Positions 49,774-61,055 are shown, counted from the stretch's first letter. The stretch is 64,000 bases of DNA from Halarcobacter sp. (GCA_030145305.1 JAQYVX010000002.1:62001-126000), one strand, 5' to 3'. Numbers and translations are program-made. The notes: generated by a model from the sequence alone, not told the origin.

Positions 49774-49801
49774 AAAAAGAGGCTATTACAAACCTCTTTT
49801 T
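49774..49801 (-). terminator. guaB terminator, proximal hairpin
   Basis: Nine-base-pair stem AAAAAGAGG/CCTCTTTTT with a ten-base loop, ending in T5 on the minus strand. It directly follows the guaB stop codon. Confidence 0.78.
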
Positions 49802-51256
<1,455 letters not shown>

Positions 51257-51270
51257 TTAATAATTTCTTT

Positions 51271-52632
51271 TTAATTTGTATAATTAATAGCTTTTTCTAA
51301 TGCTAAAGCACCATCAAACAAAGTTTGTTCATCATATGCTTTTGCAATTAATTGTAGGCCAATTGGCATACCATTTTTATCTTTTGACACTGGAAGTGAA
51401 ATAGCAGGAAGTCCTGCTAGGTTTACTGAAATTGTATAAATATCGCTTAAATACATCTCTAATGAAGTCTTAAATGTTCCAAAATCAGGTGCAACAGTTG
51501 GAGCAACTGGAGAAAGAATTAAATCTGCATCATTAAAAATTGCTTCATATTCATCTTTAATTAAATGTCTAACTTTTTGTGCTTTAATATAATATGCATC
51601 ATAATATCCTGAACTTAATACAAAAGAACCTAATAAAATTCTTTTTTGTACTTCTTGTCCAAACCCTTGAGATTTAGTTTGCACATACATATCTTTTAAG
51701 CCAGCATCACCTTTTCTATTTCCATATCTAACACCATCATATCTTGAAAGATTTGCAGAAGCTTCAGCTGTAGCAACTATATAATATGAAGAAAGAATTT
51801 TATCAGTATCAAGCATATTTTTATGAATGATTTCATGACCTGCATCTTTGTATGCTTTTACTGCTTTTTCAAATCCAGCTTTAATATCATCACTAGCTTG
51901 ATCTACAAAGTTATCAATTACTGCAATTTTTAATTTTCTATTTGAATCTAATTTAGGAGCTATTGCTTCATAATCTACATTAGCAGAAGTAGAATCTAAG
52001 GGATCATGTCCTGAAATAATGTCATATAAAATTGCTGAATCTTCTACATTTTGAGTAATAGGTCCAACTTGGTCAAGAGATGAAGAATAAGCTGTTACAC
52101 CAAATCTAGAAACTCTTCCATATGTTGGCTTCATTCCCACAACGCCACAATAAGCTGCTGGTTGTCTAACTGATCCACCAGTGTCAGTTCCTAGTGCTGC
52201 AATAGCAATTCCAGCGGCAACGGCTGCGGCACTTCCACCTGAGCTTCCACCTGCTGTTTTATTTTTATTGTGTGGATTTAAAGTTTTACCATAACATGAA
52301 GTATCAGTTGCACTTCCCATTGCAAATTCATCCATGTTAGCTCGTCCAAATGGACTTAATCCTGCATTTCTAAGGTTTTTAATTACTGTTGCATCGTAAG
52401 GACTTACATATCCTTTTAAAATATTACTACAACATGTTATATTCCAATTTTTTACATTTATAATATCTTTGATTGCAATTGGAATACCTTCTCCTGAACT
52501 TGTAATTTCAGTATTAGTTAACTGCTCAACATATGCAGCTGTGTTATCTTCTTTAATTTTTGAAGCTATATCTTCTCTTAATTTTATGATTTCGTCACTA
52601 TTTAACTTAAGTGCTTCTTTTAGAGTTATCAA
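51271..52632 (-). CDS. gatA: Glutamyl/aspartyl-tRNA amidotransferase subunit A
   Basis: 453 residues. It supplies ammonia from glutamine to convert mischarged Glu-tRNA(Gln) or Asp-tRNA(Asn). The amidase triad is visible: Lys55 in IAIKD, Ser130 in GGSSGGS, Ser154 in GTDTGGS. The start is TTG, supported by AGGAG six bases upstream; no earlier ATG exists. gatB and gatC are not in the window. Confidence 0.96.
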   Translation of the reverse strand: MITLKEALKLNSDEIIKLREDIASKIKEDNTAAYVEQLTNTEITSSGEGIPIAIKDIINVKNWNITCCSNILKGYVSPYDATVIKNLRNAGLSPFGRANMDEFAMGSATDTSCYGKTLNPHNKNKTAGGSSGGSAAAVAAGIAIAALGTDTGGSVRQPAAYCGVVGMKPTYGRVSRFGVTAYSSSLDQVGPITQNVEDSAILYDIISGHDPLDSTSANVDYEAIAPKLDSNRKLKIAVIDNFVDQASDDIKAGFEKAVKAYKDAGHEIIHKNMLDTDKILSSYYIVATAEASANLSRYDGVRYGNRKGDAGLKDMYVQTKSQGFGQEVQKRILLGSFVLSSGYYDAYYIKAQKVRHLIKDEYEAIFNDADLILSPVAPTVAPDFGTFKTSLEMYLSDIYTISVNLAGLPAISLPVSKDKNGMPIGLQLIAKAYDEQTLFDGALALEKAINYTN

Positions 52633-52752
52633 ATGTTTCTCCTAAGGATTGCGTGTAATATATTACGCGACATTATATAAAAAATTTGATTAAAAGCTGG
52701 TAAAATGATTTTTTTGAAAATTTATAAAAATTTGTAGGAAAAAATGTAAAAA

Positions 52753-52787
52753 AAAAGGGATAGATACAAATAGTATCTATCCCTTTT
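52753..52787 (-). terminator. Terminator of the rpmJ-rplQ operon
   Basis: Fifteen-base-pair perfect stem (AAAAGGGATAGATAC) with a five-base loop, followed on the minus strand by a long T run. It lies 18 bases after the rplQ stop. Confidence 0.88.
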
Positions 52788-52805
52788 AAGAAGTATAATT
52801 AAATA

Positions 52806-53156
52806 TTATACGAAAGAAATGAATGCCATCGCTGTAGCATCACCTCTTCTAATTCTTGTTTTAACAATTGAAGTATATCCACCATTTCTATCTACATACT
52901 TTGGTGCAATTTCATTTACAAGTTTCTTAGTAGCTTCTTTGTCTTGTAATGCTTGAAAAACAGCTCTGTGAGCGTTTAAATCAGCAGTTCTAGCAGTTGT
53001 TACTAATCTTTCAATGTATCTTCTTAACTCTTTTGCTTTTGGAACAGTTGTTTCTATCTTCTCTCTAGTAATAATTGCAATTGCTAAGTTTTTTAACAAT
53101 GCTTTTCTGTGAGAAGAAGTTCTGTTTAATCTTCTATACCCGTGCTTATGTCTCAT
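52806..53156 (-). CDS. rplQ: 50S ribosomal protein L17
   Basis: 116 residues. [20 protein letters not shown] and the following [26 protein letters not shown] are the L17 signature. Last gene of the operon, 14 bases after rpoA. Confidence 0.97.
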   Translation of the reverse strand: MRHKHGYRRLNRTSSHRKALLKNLAIAIITREKIETTVPKAKELRRYIERLVTTARTADLNAHRAVFQALQDKEATKKLVNEIAPKYVDRNGGYTSIVKTRIRRGDATAMAFISFV

Positions 53157-53170
53157 ATCAAACCCTTAAA

Positions 53171-54169
53171 TTATGCTTTAAGTTGCTCAAGCTTTCTTCT
53201 TAAAGCTGATGCAACATTTTCTGGAAGTGTATTTTCAATTGGGAAACCTAAAGATTCTAATTTCTCTTGAATTTCATCAAATGATTTTTTTCCTAAATTC
53301 TTAATATTTTTTACTTCAACTTCACTCATTAGTACTAATTCACCTAAGAATTTAAGTCCTGCTCTATCTAAAGAGTTGAAACTTCTAGCACTCAAGTTTA
53401 AGTCATCAATTTTTACAACTAAATCTTTAAGCTCAACTGGCTCTTCACCTGAATCACTTACTGTTACTTCTGATAAATCAAATACTTTATTAAATACTGA
53501 CATTTGAGCATACATAACAGAAACAGCTTCTTTAAAAGCAGTTATTGGAGTAATTTGTCCATTTGTTTGTACAGTAAATACAGCTTTTTCAAAGTTAGGA
53601 TTATCTTCAACTAACATTTTTTCTATATCATAAACTACTTTTTTTACTGGTGTAAAGAAAGCATCTAATGGAATATAATCTGGCCCAACAATATCTCTAA
53701 TATCTTCAGATGGCATATAACCAATACCTCTTTGAATAATAACTGAGAATGTTAAGTTACAGTCAGAATTAATAGTTGCTAAATGAACATCAGGAGAAAC
53801 TATTTCAACATCAGCGTTGTTTAAGTCTTCACCTTTAATCTCTTTTGGTCCATTAAAAGAATATTCAACAACTACTTGTTCTTCATCACCATTGATTTTA
53901 AATTTAATATTTTTAAGATTAATTACAAAAATAGCTATATCTTCAAGCATTCCTCTTAATGAGTCAAACTCATGCGAAGCTCCTTCAATCTTAACTGCGA
54001 TTGGAGCGTATCCAACCGAGCTAGATAGAAGTAATCTTCTTAAAGGATGTGCTAAAGTTATTGCGAAACCACTTTCGAATGGATATGCTGATATTTTAGC
54101 TTCATTATCACTGATTGCTTCAATTTCAACTTCTGTTGGTAAAAACGGTGTATCTGCAAATTTTTTCAT
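53171..54169 (-). CDS. rpoA: RNA polymerase alpha subunit
   Basis: 332 residues. The N-terminal dimerisation domain has FAITLAHPLRRLLLSSSVG. A flexible linker with DSGEEPVELKDL leads to the C-terminal DNA- and activator-contact domain (LSARSFNSLDRAGLKFLGEL, NLGKKSFDEIQEKLESLG). Within the ribosomal operon, after rpsD. Confidence 0.98.
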   Translation of the reverse strand: MKKFADTPFLPTEVEIEAISDNEAKISAYPFESGFAITLAHPLRRLLLSSSVGYAPIAVKIEGASHEFDSLRGMLEDIAIFVINLKNIKFKINGDEEQVVVEYSFNGPKEIKGEDLNNADVEIVSPDVHLATINSDCNLTFSVIIQRGIGYMPSEDIRDIVGPDYIPLDAFFTPVKKVVYDIEKMLVEDNPNFEKAVFTVQTNGQITPITAFKEAVSVMYAQMSVFNKVFDLSEVTVSDSGEEPVELKDLVVKIDDLNLSARSFNSLDRAGLKFLGELVLMSEVEVKNIKNLGKKSFDEIQEKLESLGFPIENTLPENVASALRRKLEQLKA

Positions 54170-54184
54170 AGCCTACCTTACTTA

Positions 54185-54811
54185 TTATTTAGAATATAAC
54201 TCTACGATTAATCTTTCTTCAACAGGAATAACAACTTCTTCTCGAGTTGGGATTCTTGTAAAAATTCCGAATACTTTATCTTTATCTACGTCAACCCACT
54301 CAACTAAACCAGTTTGGTTAGTTAATTCTAAAGCTCTTACAATTTGTGGATTAGTTTTAGATTTTTCTTTAATCTCAATTTTTTGACCTGGTCTAACAAC
54401 GTAAGAAGGAATATCTACTTTCTTACCATCAACTAAAACATGTCCATGAGTTGTAAATTGTCTAGCATTTGCTCTAGTTGAAGCGAACCCCATTCTATAA
54501 ACAACGTTATCTAATCTTTGCTCAATTAATGTAATTAAGATTTCTCCTGTATTACCTTCAGATGAAGCAGCTTTTTTAAAGTATTTTCTAAATTGTTTTT
54601 CAGAAACACCATACATAAATTTAGCTTTTTGCTTTTCTCTTAATTGTAAACCGTACTCAGAAATTTTAGTTCTTCTTTGTCCGTGTTGTCCTGGAGCAAA
54701 TGGTCTTTTTTCTAAAGCAGATTTTCCGTTAAGTCTTCTTTCACCTTTTAATCCAAGGTCTGCATCAAGTCTTCTCTCGATTTTTTCTACTGGTCCTCTA
54801 TATCTTGCCAT
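54185..54811 (-). CDS. rpsD: 30S ribosomal protein S4
   Basis: 208 residues. It nucleates 16S rRNA folding. [19 protein letters not shown] and the S4 RNA-binding domain ([20 protein letters not shown]) are clear. The N-terminal zinc-type Cys residues are absent, a C-minus form. In E. coli S4 represses this operon through its leader; here that is only a possibility. Confidence 0.97.
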   Translation of the reverse strand: MARYRGPVEKIERRLDADLGLKGERRLNGKSALEKRPFAPGQHGQRRTKISEYGLQLREKQKAKFMYGVSEKQFRKYFKKAASSEGNTGEILITLIEQRLDNVVYRMGFASTRANARQFTTHGHVLVDGKKVDIPSYVVRPGQKIEIKEKSKTNPQIVRALELTNQTGLVEWVDVDKDKVFGIFTRIPTREEVVIPVEERLIVELYSK

Positions 54812-54820
54812 AACTGCCCC

Positions 54821-55213
54821 TTACACTCTTCTTCTTTTAGGAGGTCTACACCCATTATGTGGTAAAGGAGTAACATCTTTAAACCACTTAACAGAAATAC
54901 CTTCAATAGCTCCAACAGCCTTAACTGCTGTATCTCTACCTGAACCTGGACCTTGGATTTTAATACCAAGATTTTTAATACCATGTTCCATTGCTTTTTG
55001 TACTGCATCTTCAACAGCTGCTTGTGCAGCAAAAGGAGTAGATTTTTTACTTCCTTTGAAACCTAAGTTTCCTGCTGAACTCCACGCAATTGCATTTCCA
55101 GCAGCGTCAGTTATAGTTACCATTGTATTATTAAATGATGCTGCAATATGTACGATACCGTCAGCAATATTCTTTTTTACAACTTTTTTTCTAGTTACTT
55201 TTCTTTTTGCCAT
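54821..55213 (-). CDS. rpsK: 30S ribosomal protein S11
   Basis: 130 residues. [18 protein letters not shown] and the C-terminal [18 protein letters not shown] identify S11. Ten-base spacing from rpsM and nine from rpsD. Confidence 0.97.
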   Translation of the reverse strand: MAKRKVTRKKVVKKNIADGIVHIAASFNNTMVTITDAAGNAIAWSSAGNLGFKGSKKSTPFAAQAAVEDAVQKAMEHGIKNLGIKIQGPGSGRDTAVKAVGAIEGISVKWFKDVTPLPHNGCRPPKRRRV

Positions 55214-55223
55214 CTAAATATCC

Positions 55224-55592
55224 TTACTTAGCCGCTGCGCCAACAGTTTTCTTTTTACCTTTTCTAGTACGAGCATTAGTCTTAGTCTTTTGCCCTCTAC
55301 ACGGTAAACCTTTTCTATGTCTTAATCCTCTGTACGAACCTAGGTCCATTAAAGATTTAATATCCATAGCAACTTTTTTTCTAAGATCACCTTCAACCAT
55401 ATATGTTTTTTGGATTTCTTGTCTAATTGTTGCTGCTTCATCTTCTGTTAATTCATGTGCTCTTTTATCATAAGAGATTCCAGTTGCATCTAAAATTAAT
55501 CTCGAGTTATGTAAACCAATTCCAAAAATATACGTTAACGCATATTCCATTCTTTTTTTGTTTGGTAAATCAACACCTGCAATTCTAGCCAT
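55224..55592 (-). CDS. rpsM: 30S ribosomal protein S13
   Basis: 122 residues. [20 protein letters not shown] and the C-terminal [20 protein letters not shown] identify S13. It starts two bases after rpmJ ends. Confidence 0.97.
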   Translation of the reverse strand: MARIAGVDLPNKKRMEYALTYIFGIGLHNSRLILDATGISYDKRAHELTEDEAATIRQEIQKTYMVEGDLRKKVAMDIKSLMDLGSYRGLRHRKGLPCRGQKTKTNARTRKGKKKTVGAAAK

Positions 55593-55594
55593 GC

Positions 55595-55708
55595 TTATCC
55601 TTGTCTCTGTTTATGTTTTTTAGTTTCGCAAATCACTCTTACGACACCTCTTCTTTTGACAATTTTACATTTGTCACACATCTTCTTTACTGAAGCTCTT
55701 ACTTTCAT
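55595..55708 (-). CDS. rpmJ: 50S ribosomal protein L36
   Basis: 37 residues, [17 protein letters not shown] at the start, with the zinc ribbon Cys11, Cys14, Cys27 and His32. Ribosome site GAGGA lies before the ATG. It is the first gene of the operon; infA and secY are not upstream here. Confidence 0.96.
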   Translation of the reverse strand: MKVRASVKKMCDKCKIVKRRGVVRVICETKKHKQRQG

Positions 55709-55964
55709 AAGTCTGTCCTCTTTTTGTGTTTATTCCCACATTTCAACAGGGAAGAACTACTAGAAAAAAACAAAAGTTCTTGCTTTTTTGTAGTTCGCTC
55801 CGATTTTCAATATTGTAAAACAATACAAATAGGCGGAGTCAAGCTAAAGCAATGTCACAGCCTAAGAGGCTATAACTACTATTTGCTTCTTTCTCGTTCT
55901 ACCCAACTCTTTATAAAACACAAAACATTTTATAAAAAATTCTCTGATGGTTGAAAAAATGGAA
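55709..55964 (-). promoter_or_regulatory. Long leader of the rpmJ-rplQ operon
   Basis: About 255 untranslated bases lie between the predicted transcription start and rpmJ. It can fold a long hairpin at 55754-55796: GAACTAC pairs with GTAGTTC, then A6GCAA pairs with TTGT7 after a small bulge, leaving a short loop. A second small hairpin, AGCCT with AGGCT, lies further upstream (near 55863-55875). Ribosomal leaders often bind one of their own proteins; S4 is the E. coli precedent. No T tract follows, so it is not a simple terminator. Confidence 0.5.
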
Positions 55965-55970
55965 AGGGAT

Positions 55971-55976
55971 TATAAT
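55971..55976 (-). promoter_or_regulatory. -10 box of the rpmJ-rplQ operon
   Basis: Perfect minus-strand TATAAT in AATTATAATCCC. It predicts transcription from about 55964. Confidence 0.6.
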
Positions 55977-56069
55977 TAATTTTTGCTTAAAGCTTGTTTA
56001 ATAAAGCCTTAAAGGTTTTATTCAAGCTTAAATCACAAAATATTATTATATTTCTAATCAAAAAATAGA

Positions 56070-56075
56070 TATAAT
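56070..56075 (+). promoter_or_regulatory. -10 box of the HD-GYP response regulator
   Basis: Perfect TATAAT in AGATATAATAAT, 43 bases before the ATG. The 410-base gap between rpmJ and this gene holds only this promoter, the ribosomal promoter and the ribosomal leader. Confidence 0.55.
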
Positions 56076-56118
56076 AATATTTAATTTTACTACTTATTAC
56101 AAAGGTATTATACTTAAA

Positions 56119-57156
56119 ATGGAAATTGAAAACTTAAAAGCGGTTTATATAGACGATGAACCTGTTAATTTGATGCTTGTTGAAGCATATGGCATGGAGT
56201 TTAATTTAAATATAAAAACATTTAATGACCCCAAAGAAGGACTTGATTATATATTAAACAATAATATAGATATACTTTACACTGATTATATGATGCCACA
56301 CATTGATGGTATTGAACTTATAGAAAAATTTAGAGAGATAAATGAAGATACACCAGTTGTTGTAATTACAGCAGTTGGAGATGACCAAGAATTAAAAATT
56401 AGAGCATTAAAAGTAGGCGCTACAGATTTTCTTACAAAACCAATTGATATGACAGAATTCAAAGCACGTAGCTTAAATCTCCTTACTCTTAGAAATGCAC
56501 AATTAAAATTAAAAGATAAAGCTTTGCTACTTGAAGATGAAGTAAAAAAAGCAACGGCTGAAATTCAAAAAAGAGAACACGAATCTTTAATGGTTTTAGG
56601 TCGTGCAGCTGAATATAAAGATGCGGAAACTGCAAATCATACATTAAGAGTTGCACATTATTCAAAATTGATTGCAAAATATTATGGACTAGATGAACTT
56701 AAGCAAGAGATAATTTTTTATGCATCTCCTTTTCATGATATTGGCAAAGTTGGTATAGCTGATGGTATTTTATTAAAAGAAGGCCAATTAACAAAAGATG
56801 AATTTACCATAATGAAAAATCATGTTAATATCGGTGGCGAAATATTAAAAGATACGAAAAGCCCTTATTTAATAGAAGGTGGAATAATAGCCTTAAATCA
56901 TCATGAAAAATATGATGGCTCAGGATATCCAAAAGGGAAAGTTGCTGAAGAAATACCTTTAAGTGCTAGAATTGTAGCAATTGCAGATGTTTTTGATGCC
57001 CTTACTTCAAGAAGACCTTATAAACAATCTTGGAGTTTTGAAGAGGCTTTTGTTTTATTAAAAGAAGAAAAAAATTCACATTTTGATCCTAAATTAGTTG
57101 ATATTTTTGTAGAACATATTGATGAAGTAAAAGAGATACATAATGATTTTCACTAA
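56119..57156 (+). CDS. Response regulator with HD-GYP phosphodiesterase
   Basis: 345 residues. The receiver domain (about 5-125) has Asp12, Asp13, the phospho-acceptor Asp56 in LYTDYMMP and Lys107 in TKPID. A helical linker leads to an HD-GYP domain (about 155-340) with HDIGK (His206, Asp207) and HHEKYDGSGYPKG. HD-GYP proteins break down cyclic di-GMP, so it probably turns a phosphorelay signal into a motility or biofilm change. The hybrid kinase encoded just beyond the HIT gene is a plausible partner. Confidence 0.94.
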   Translation: MEIENLKAVYIDDEPVNLMLVEAYGMEFNLNIKTFNDPKEGLDYILNNNIDILYTDYMMPHIDGIELIEKFREINEDTPVVVITAVGDDQELKIRALKVGATDFLTKPIDMTEFKARSLNLLTLRNAQLKLKDKALLLEDEVKKATAEIQKREHESLMVLGRAAEYKDAETANHTLRVAHYSKLIAKYYGLDELKQEIIFYASPFHDIGKVGIADGILLKEGQLTKDEFTIMKNHVNIGGEILKDTKSPYLIEGGIIALNHHEKYDGSGYPKGKVAEEIPLSARIVAIADVFDALTSRRPYKQSWSFEEAFVLLKEEKNSHFDPKLVDIFVEHIDEVKEIHNDFH

Positions 57157-57505
57157 TAATTTAATTAATATTCAAATAGAAAAAAGTGAAATTCCTTGGG
57201 TAAAAATTTTTACAAATGAAAAATACAAAGAGTTTTCTCAGTGTCCAAGTGAAATAAAACTGGAAATTTTCAGGTGCTTGAATATTATTGAAAAAGAGAT
57301 GATAAAATATTATAATCCAGAAAAAATAAATATAGCCTCTTTTGGTAATTATTTACCACATGTTCACTTTCATATAATGGCAAGATTTAAAGAAGATTCA
57401 TATTTTCCTGAATCTATGTGGGGTGAAAAACAAAGAGAAAGTAATTTAAAACTTCCAGACTTTAAAAACTTTTGTCAGATTTTAAAAAAAGCTTTAGAAG
57501 AGTAA
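57143..57505 (+). CDS. HIT-family protein
   Basis: 120 residues. The histidine triad is PHVHFHIMARF (His73, His75, His77). Such proteins hydrolyse or transfer nucleotides from dinucleotide or nucleotide-linked substrates. It overlaps the regulator gene by 14 bases and is probably translated from the same message. Confidence 0.88.
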   Translation: MIFTNNLINIQIEKSEIPWVKIFTNEKYKEFSQCPSEIKLEIFRCLNIIEKEMIKYYNPEKINIASFGNYLPHVHFHIMARFKEDSYFPESMWGEKQRESNLKLPDFKNFCQILKKALEE

Positions 57506-57523
57506 TTCTTAAGAATTCTCTTC
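57497..57523. terminator. Inverted repeat between convergent genes
   Basis: GAAGAG and CTCTTC flank an ATTCTTAAGAAT core, with one unpaired base. It spans both stop codons of the HIT and kinase genes and has T-rich flanks on both strands, so it may end both transcripts. Confidence 0.5.
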
Positions 57524-60121
57524 ATAAAGTTTTTTAAGATTTTCTGTACACTTTTCTATTTCTTTTAACTTAAGTAAATAATCTAAATCAAGTCCTTCTT
57601 TTGCACTTTGTTCAATATCTTTTGTTATTTCATATATATCGTTAATTTTTAGATTTCCAGAAGCACCTTTTATTTTATGTGCAATAAGCTTTATTTGCTC
57701 TAAATCTTTACTTTCTATATAAGTTTTTAACTCTTCTAAATCTTTATTAATTGAAGAAATAAAAGTTTTCAGAATAGTTTTAAAAATAGGAAGCTTTAAA
57801 CCTAAAGCATTTGCTGAATCCTCTATAGAATACACAATATTTTCTTCTTTTTTTTCTAAAATAATTTCTTTATTTTTTCTTTCTAATTTAATATATTTAT
57901 TTAAAATTTCATCTAGCATATGTTCTTCAAAAGGTTTAGGAATATAAGAGTCCATTCCTTCTTTTAAAAAACTTTCTCTGTCACCAGCAACCGCATTAGC
58001 GGTAAGTGCTACGATTGGAGTATGTTCTAAATTATTTTCTTCTTCGTATTTTATAATTGCATGAGTAGCTTCAATTCCATTCATTACAGGCATATTAATA
58101 TCCATAAAAACAATATCGTAAATTGCACCAGACTTTACAATATCTAAAGCAATTTGCCCATTTTCAGCTATTTTAGACTTTATTCCTTTTTGTGCAAGCA
58201 TTGCTTCCATAAGATGTTGATTTACAATATTATCTTCAACAATTAAGCAAGTAACATTAGAGTGTTTAATTGCTTCCATATCAATTTTTAACTCTTCTTC
58301 TATTCCAGGGTTTAATATATCTACTATTGCATCATAAAGTTTTGATTGATTTATTGGAGATTTTAGAATTCGACATTCATTTTCAATTTCAATATCTTTT
58401 TCTTCATAATCACAAATAAAAATTAGTGGTACTTTGATTTTGTCTAGATTTAATTTAACTAAATCGTCATATTTCCCAATAATTAAAGAGTACTCATTCA
58501 AATTTTCTTCTTTATCCGTAACTTCAGGTTCGCTATAATTTGTTAGATATTTTTTCACTATTCCTAGTTGAGAACTGCAATCATATTCATAACAAAAAAT
58601 TGCAATTTTTGAACTTGTATCAATTTGTGGATATAAATCTTTTGTTTTTTTATACTCTAATTCTAATTCAAAATAAAATTCGCTTCCCCTATTTTCTTTA
58701 CTATCAAGCTCAATATTTGAACCCATAATAGAAACTATATTCGAACTAATACTTAAACCTAATCCTGTACCTCCAAATTGTCTTGTTACACTAGAATCAG
58801 CTTGAGAGAATGGGTCGAAAATTGTTTTTTGTTTATCTAAAGGAACACCAATTCCTGAATCTTTTATACTAAATAAAACAGTAGCAAAAGAATCACTTTT
58901 CTCTTTTAACTCAATCTTAATATTAATATCGCCATTTTTAGGTGTAAATTTAATAGCATTACTAATTAAGTTTGATAATACTTGTTTGATTTTAAGAGAA
59001 TCCCCTATCATTTCACTTGGGAGTCTTGGGTCTATAAAGAAAAGAATATCAATATCTTTTTCACTTGCTTTTGCAACAAATAACTCAATAGCAGGCTCAA
59101 ACTCTTTAAAAGGATTGAATCTTCTTTTTTCAAGTTCAAATTTTCCACTATCTATTTTTGAAATATCCAAAATATCATTAATTATTCCAAGTAATGATTT
59201 TGCACTACTATTAATAATTTCTATATATCCTCTCTCTTTTTTAGGAATTTCTGCTTTTTCTAAAAGTTTTGAAAAACCCAAAATACCATTTAATGGTGTT
59301 CTTATTTCATGTGACATAGTTGCTAAAAAAATTGATTTAGAAGCTTCGGCTTCCCTTGCTTTTTGCAAAGAATGAATATGTTCTGTAATATCTATACTAA
59401 AAGAGAGATACTCTAAGATATTGTCAGAGGAATCTAATATTGGTACAATAATTGTAGAAGTGTAATATTCCTTATTACTCTTATTGTTGTTTTTTATTTC
59501 ACCTGACCAAATTTTTTTATTTGAAATTGTAAGTAAAAGTTTTTCGAAAAAATCATTTTTCATATCTCTATGTTTTGTAATATTATAACTTTTACCAAGG
59601 ACTTCACTTTCAATAAATTCTGATTTTTCTAAAAACTTATCATTTACATAGGTAATTAAACCACTTGTATTAAATTTTGAAATAATAGCCGAGGCATCTA
59701 CAGCTTTTTGATACTCTTCTAAAGATTTATTTGAGTATTTTAAAGTATTAATTAAAGTATTTGTTTCTTTATCTTTCTTTCCTAAGTATTGAATTAATTT
59801 ATTTACTTGAACAACAAAATTATCAATATCAGAATTACTAAATTTCTTTTCAAAAGCTTCATATTGGTCATTTTCTATTTTGTCCAAAAATTCTGTTAAT
59901 TCAATCATAGGCATTTTAACAGAACGATTAGTTACAAAAACAGCAATTATAACAAGAGTAATCAATAATAAAGTCATATAAAAAACCATAAAGTTTTTCA
60001 TTGAAGTTGGAATACTTGAACCTAAAAATATATCTACACCAATATATAAACTAACAATAAATATAAAGCCTGTAATCATTACAGGTATTAGAATTTTTTC
60101 TAATGTATCAAAACTCTTCAC
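57509..60121 (-). CDS. Hybrid sensor histidine kinase (PAS, kinase, receiver, Hpt)
   Basis: 870 residues. Two membrane helices (about 10-32 and 45-63) enclose a very short loop, so sensing is probably not periplasmic. A linker is followed by a PAS-like domain (about 135-245), HisKA with His271 in MSHEIRTPLNGI, and an ATPase domain with the N box SNAIKFTP and GTGLGLS (about 451). Next come a degenerate receiver-like segment (about 503-600), a true receiver with Asp674 in FMDINMP, and an Hpt domain with His815 in AHKIKGASGN. Start codon GTG, one base after the DHH stop. Stimulus unknown. Confidence 0.93.
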   Translation of the reverse strand: MKSFDTLEKILIPVMITGFIFIVSLYIGVDIFLGSSIPTSMKNFMVFYMTLLLITLVIIAVFVTNRSVKMPMIELTEFLDKIENDQYEAFEKKFSNSDIDNFVVQVNKLIQYLGKKDKETNTLINTLKYSNKSLEEYQKAVDASAIISKFNTSGLITYVNDKFLEKSEFIESEVLGKSYNITKHRDMKNDFFEKLLLTISNKKIWSGEIKNNNKSNKEYYTSTIIVPILDSSDNILEYLSFSIDITEHIHSLQKAREAEASKSIFLATMSHEIRTPLNGILGFSKLLEKAEIPKKERGYIEIINSSAKSLLGIINDILDISKIDSGKFELEKRRFNPFKEFEPAIELFVAKASEKDIDILFFIDPRLPSEMIGDSLKIKQVLSNLISNAIKFTPKNGDINIKIELKEKSDSFATVLFSIKDSGIGVPLDKQKTIFDPFSQADSSVTRQFGGTGLGLSISSNIVSIMGSNIELDSKENRGSEFYFELELEYKKTKDLYPQIDTSSKIAIFCYEYDCSSQLGIVKKYLTNYSEPEVTDKEENLNEYSLIIGKYDDLVKLNLDKIKVPLIFICDYEEKDIEIENECRILKSPINQSKLYDAIVDILNPGIEEELKIDMEAIKHSNVTCLIVEDNIVNQHLMEAMLAQKGIKSKIAENGQIALDIVKSGAIYDIVFMDINMPVMNGIEATHAIIKYEEENNLEHTPIVALTANAVAGDRESFLKEGMDSYIPKPFEEHMLDEILNKYIKLERKNKEIILEKKEENIVYSIEDSANALGLKLPIFKTILKTFISSINKDLEELKTYIESKDLEQIKLIAHKIKGASGNLKINDIYEITKDIEQSAKEGLDLDYLLKLKEIEKCTENLKKLYEENS

Positions 60122-60122
60122 T

Positions 60123-61055
60123 TTATACCATCTTAGAATTTAATTGCATAATTATATCTTCTAAAACTTTATCTGCATTATCAGTTGAGACTTGACAGCC
60201 ACCTGCGGCACGATGTCCACCACCACCATGTTTTAACATTAGTTCTCCTATATTACTTTCGCAACTTTTATTAATTATTGATTTTCCAACACTATAAACT
60301 AAAATGTCTTTCTTTCTTCCTAAATTTTTATGAATAGACACCGTAACTTTAGGGAACATAGCATAAACTAAAAAACGATTACCAGGATAAATTATTCCTT
60401 CATTTAAATAATCAATTACAACTACTTTGTCAATAAGTTTTGAACAACGTTTTAATTGTTCTTTGAATTCTTTTTCATATTTAAAATATAACTCAACTCT
60501 TTCTTTTACATCTTCTAATTCTAAAATCTCTTCAATACTATAATTTAAACAATAGTCAATCAAATTCATCATAAGTTGATAATTTGAGATTTTAAAATCT
60601 TTAAATCTTCCAAGTCCAGTTCTTGAATCCATTAAAAAACTTAATAAATCCCAAGATTTTGGATTTAAGATATCTTCTTTTGAGAAATTAGCACTATCTG
60701 CTTTATTTGAAGCATCCATTATATCTTTGAAAGAAGAAGGAAATTTATTTTCAGCCCCATAATATTGGTAAACAACTTCTGCTGCACTTGGAGCATCAGG
60801 ATAAATAATATGATTTTTTTCTTTTGAATTTCTAAGTGTTTCTGAGTAATGATGATCAAAACATAAATGAACACCTTTTACATAAGGAAGATTTGTTGTA
60901 ATGTCAGATGAAGATACTTTAACTAAGCCATCTTGCATATCTTTTGGATGAACAAAAATTATTTCTTCTATTAATCCAATATATTTTAATAATATTCCAC
61001 ATACTAAACCATCCATATCACTTCTTGTTATAAGTCTAAATTTAGTTTGGACCAT
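60123..61055 (-). CDS. DHH/DHHA1-family phosphoesterase
   Basis: 310 residues. The DHH domain shows RSDMDGLVCG and FDHHYSE; the DHHA1 end shows GGGGHRAAGGCQ. Family members include oligoribonucleases, cyclic di-AMP enzymes and exopolyphosphatases. Since the kinase gene follows directly (one base), it may feed a nucleotide-signalling theme with the nearby HD-GYP enzyme, but the substrate is not known. Ribosome site GGAG lies six bases upstream. Confidence 0.86.
   Translation of the reverse strand: MVQTKFRLITRSDMDGLVCGILLKYIGLIEEIIFVHPKDMQDGLVKVSSSDITTNLPYVKGVHLCFDHHYSETLRNSKEKNHIIYPDAPSAAEVVYQYYGAENKFPSSFKDIMDASNKADSANFSKEDILNPKSWDLLSFLMDSRTGLGRFKDFKISNYQLMMNLIDYCLNYSIEEILELEDVKERVELYFKYEKEFKEQLKRCSKLIDKVVVIDYLNEGIIYPGNRFLVYAMFPKVTVSIHKNLGRKKDILVYSVGKSIINKSCESNIGELMLKHGGGGHRAAGGCQVSTDNADKVLEDIIMQLNSKMV

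Noticed and set aside
54787..55032. 81-residue minus-strand frame inside rpsK
   Set aside because: It is the shifted frame of rpsK and has no independent signals.
55724..55954. 76-residue plus-strand frame in the ribosomal leader
   Set aside because: It runs antisense to a structured leader, has no ribosome site and no recognisable motif.
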